NCBI GenBank assembly: GCA_014377495.1
Contig: JACMPN010000674.1
Coordinates: 1 to 5,958, forward strand
Length of the DNA: 5,958 bases
DNA from: Candidatus Sericytochromatia bacterium
GTDB taxonomy: Bacteria > Cyanobacteriota > Sericytochromatia > JACMPN01
Reading direction: 5' to 3'
Of the stretch, positions 5,169-5,958 are shown one piece after another (positions within the stretch are counted from its first letter, which is position 1; the number at the start of each line of letters is the position of its first letter). A model generated the notes under the pieces. It was not told the origin of the DNA and ran no database searches. It was given only the letters and a program-made list of their open reading frames with translations. The translations under genes and the position numbers were made by a program.

Positions 5169-5447
5169 ATGTCTGATACAAAGCAGATCTACATCGACAA
5201 ACTGCAAGCACAGATGAAGGAATGGGCCGCCCAGGCCGACGTCTTGGCTGCCAAGGCCGACCAAGCCAAGGCCGACGCCAAGCTGGAAGCCCTGGCCCGC
5301 ATCGAGGAGCTGAAGGCTGCCGGCAGCACCATGCAGGCCAAGCTCGCCGAGATCCAGGCCGCTGGCGAAGATTCATGGGATGAGCTCAAAGCCGGCGCCG
5401 ACAAGGCGTGGGACACCCTGAAAATCGCGTTCACCGCAAAAGTCTAA
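5169..5447 (+). CDS. Small Ala/Lys-rich helical coiled-coil protein, 92 aa
   Basis: The ATG at 5169 has GAGGGG (5155-5160) 8 nt upstream. The product has no signal peptide or membrane segment and is almost wholly helical. It is rich in Ala, Lys, Glu and Asp, with hydrophobic residues at heptad-like spacing from about residue 5 to 65, then a short C-terminal helix with W70 and W81 (SWDELKAGADKAW). The end pattern, W-x-x-L-K-x-G-x-x-x-A-W-x-x-L-K, is one I recall from small 'coiled coil domain-containing' proteins common in many bacteria, whose biochemical function is not settled. The next gene, 61 bases downstream, is a Lmo0937-like membrane protein, and the two are probably co-transcribed. 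A stress or envelope-support role is inferred from that neighbour only. Confidence 0.85.
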   Translation: MSDTKQIYIDKLQAQMKEWAAQADVLAAKADQAKADAKLEALARIEELKAAGSTMQAKLAEIQAAGEDSWDELKAGADKAWDTLKIAFTAKV

Positions 5448-5455
5448 ATTCGGAC

Positions 5456-5486
5456 GGGCGACCTATTGCCCCTGAATGGGTCGCCC
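5456..5486 (+). other. Intercistronic hairpin between the coiled-coil and Lmo0937-like genes
   Basis: GGGCGACC (5456-5463) pairs perfectly with GGTCGCCC (5479-5486) across a 15-nt loop. It begins 8 bases after the coiled-coil stop codon and ends 12 bases before the ribosome binding site of the next gene. With no T-run it more likely stabilises the upstream message or partly attenuates the downstream one than terminates fully. Confidence 0.45.
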
Positions 5487-5508
5487 AAACCGGTCACGAG
5501 GAGAGACC

Positions 5509-5655
5509 ATGTTAGAAACAATTGCCGTCATCCTGATCGTTTTGTGGGCCCTGGGTTATTCCACCCACATGCTCGGCAGCTTTATCCATCTTCTTTTGGT
5601 CATCGCCGTCGTCGTTGTCCTGATCCGCGTGATCCAGGGTCGACGAGTACTCTGA
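5509..5655 (+). CDS. Lmo0937-family (DUF5670-like) small membrane protein, 48 aa
   Basis: The ATG at 5509 is preceded by GAGGAGA (5498-5504), giving 5 nt between AGGAG and the start. The 48-residue product begins MLETIAVILIVLWALG and ends IRVIQGRRVL. It has two hydrophobic helices (about residues 4-17 and 24-39) joined by a short STHMLGS turn, and a basic tail (R40, R45, R46) expected to face the cytoplasm. The pattern MLETIAVILxVLWxLG, then GxFIHxLLVIAxVVxLIRxIQGRR, is that of the Lmo0937 family. These are very short two-helix proteins named for a Listeria gene and of unknown biochemical role; I recall family members near stress genes. Length and both helices match the family, so it looks intact. 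Its stop codon overlaps the hairpin at 5654-5670. Confidence 0.9.
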   Translation: MLETIAVILIVLWALGYSTHMLGSFIHLLLVIAVVVVLIRVIQGRRVL

Positions 5656-5670
5656 CCCCCCGCAGGGGTC
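5654..5670 (+). terminator. Compact hairpin at the end of the Lmo0937-like gene
   Basis: GACCCC (5654-5659) pairs with GGGGTC (5665-5670) across a 5-nt loop, beginning inside the stop codon. A second hairpin, CCGGC (5687-5691) with GCCGG (5698-5702), follows 16 bases later. Neither has a T-run, so termination before the SLH gene is possible but not shown. Confidence 0.35.
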
Positions 5671-5784
5671 TACGGAAACACCCAAACCGGCATAGTCGCC
5701 GGCGCCACGGGATCAGGCACAAGTATCGCCTACCCTTCGTGCCGTCCCAACCGTCGCAACATCAGTTCTAGAGGAGTAGACACC

Positions 5785-5958
5785 ATGAAAAACGTTAAGT
5801 ACGTCCCGCACACGCTCGCCCTGCTCGTCGCCCTGTCTCTGCCGTTGCAGGCCGTGGCCGTCGAACTCGCCGATGTCCCCCAGAACCACTGGGCCCGTGC
5901 CGCCGTCACCGAGGCGACCGGCTCACGCCAGCTCATGTCCGGCATGAAGGACGGCTCC
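5785..5958 (+). CDS. Exported SLH-domain protein, N-terminal part (cut by window edge)
   Basis: GAGGAG (5771-5776) lies 8 nt before the ATG at 5785. The 58 visible residues begin with a signal peptide: basic start (MKNVKYVPH), hydrophobic core (about 10-20), and AVA giving likely cleavage after A25. Directly after it is the start of an S-layer homology domain: ADVPQNHWARAAVTEA, then SGMKDGS at the edge. DVPxxHWA is the hallmark of SLH domains, which bind pyruvylated or other secondary cell-wall polymers or peptidoglycan. One SLH domain right behind the signal peptide is the arrangement of cyanobacterial-type SLH-OprB porins and related outer-membrane proteins, but the rest of the protein is not in view. 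It may be separately transcribed, since 129 bases with two hairpins precede it. Confidence 0.88.
   Translation, partial: MKNVKYVPHTLALLVALSLPLQAVAVELADVPQNHWARAAVTEATGSRQLMSGMKDGS

Noticed and set aside
5466..5771. 101-aa plus-strand frame
   Set aside because: Overlaps the Lmo0937-like gene in another frame, has no ribosome binding site and gives an Arg/Pro/His-rich random-like product.

Overview
This is a GC-rich bacterial window with five complete protein genes, one complete small gene of only 48 codons, and one gene cut by the right edge. The MreB protein reads like the cyanobacterial type (for example a VAGDELS segment followed by a KKVHNL segment). The last gene encodes an exported SLH-domain protein of the sort found in cyanobacterial-type outer membranes. 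High GC, these two markers and a SPINDLY/OGT-type glycosyltransferase suggest a Cyanobacteriota-related lineage, perhaps a non-photosynthetic one such as Sericytochromatia. That placement is inference from remembered family patterns; no search was run.

Layout. Positions 1-40 are a strong intrinsic terminator of a gene to the left of the window. A 57-residue orphan protein lies on the minus strand (94-267), followed by about 390 bases without a gene that hold a near-perfect palindrome. All later genes are on the plus strand: a small exported beta-rich protein (655-1185), a 715-residue TPR plus GT41 glycosyltransferase (1282-3429), a structured leader, mreB (3746-4771), a very strong hairpin, and about 300 bases of structured noncoding DNA. 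Then come a helical coiled-coil protein (5169-5447), a 48-residue Lmo0937-type two-helix membrane protein (5509-5655) and the start of an SLH protein (5785 to the edge).

How the genes fit together. Most of the products concern the cell envelope: an exported protein, a protein glycosyltransferase, the cell-shape actin MreB, a tiny membrane protein and an envelope-anchored SLH protein. The coiled-coil and Lmo0937-like genes look like a small envelope or stress operon. mreB appears to be its own transcription unit, with a structured leader in front and a hairpin behind, and no mreC or mreD next to it.

No mobile-element gene, CRISPR array, tRNA or rRNA was seen. I did not find a clearly new multi-gene system. 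The points most worth a second look are an Asn where GT41 enzymes usually carry the UDP-binding Lys, a long hairpin framed by 8-bp direct repeats behind mreB, competing RNA stems in the mreB leader and in the 4935-4990 region, and the orphan His-tailed protein with its upstream palindrome.
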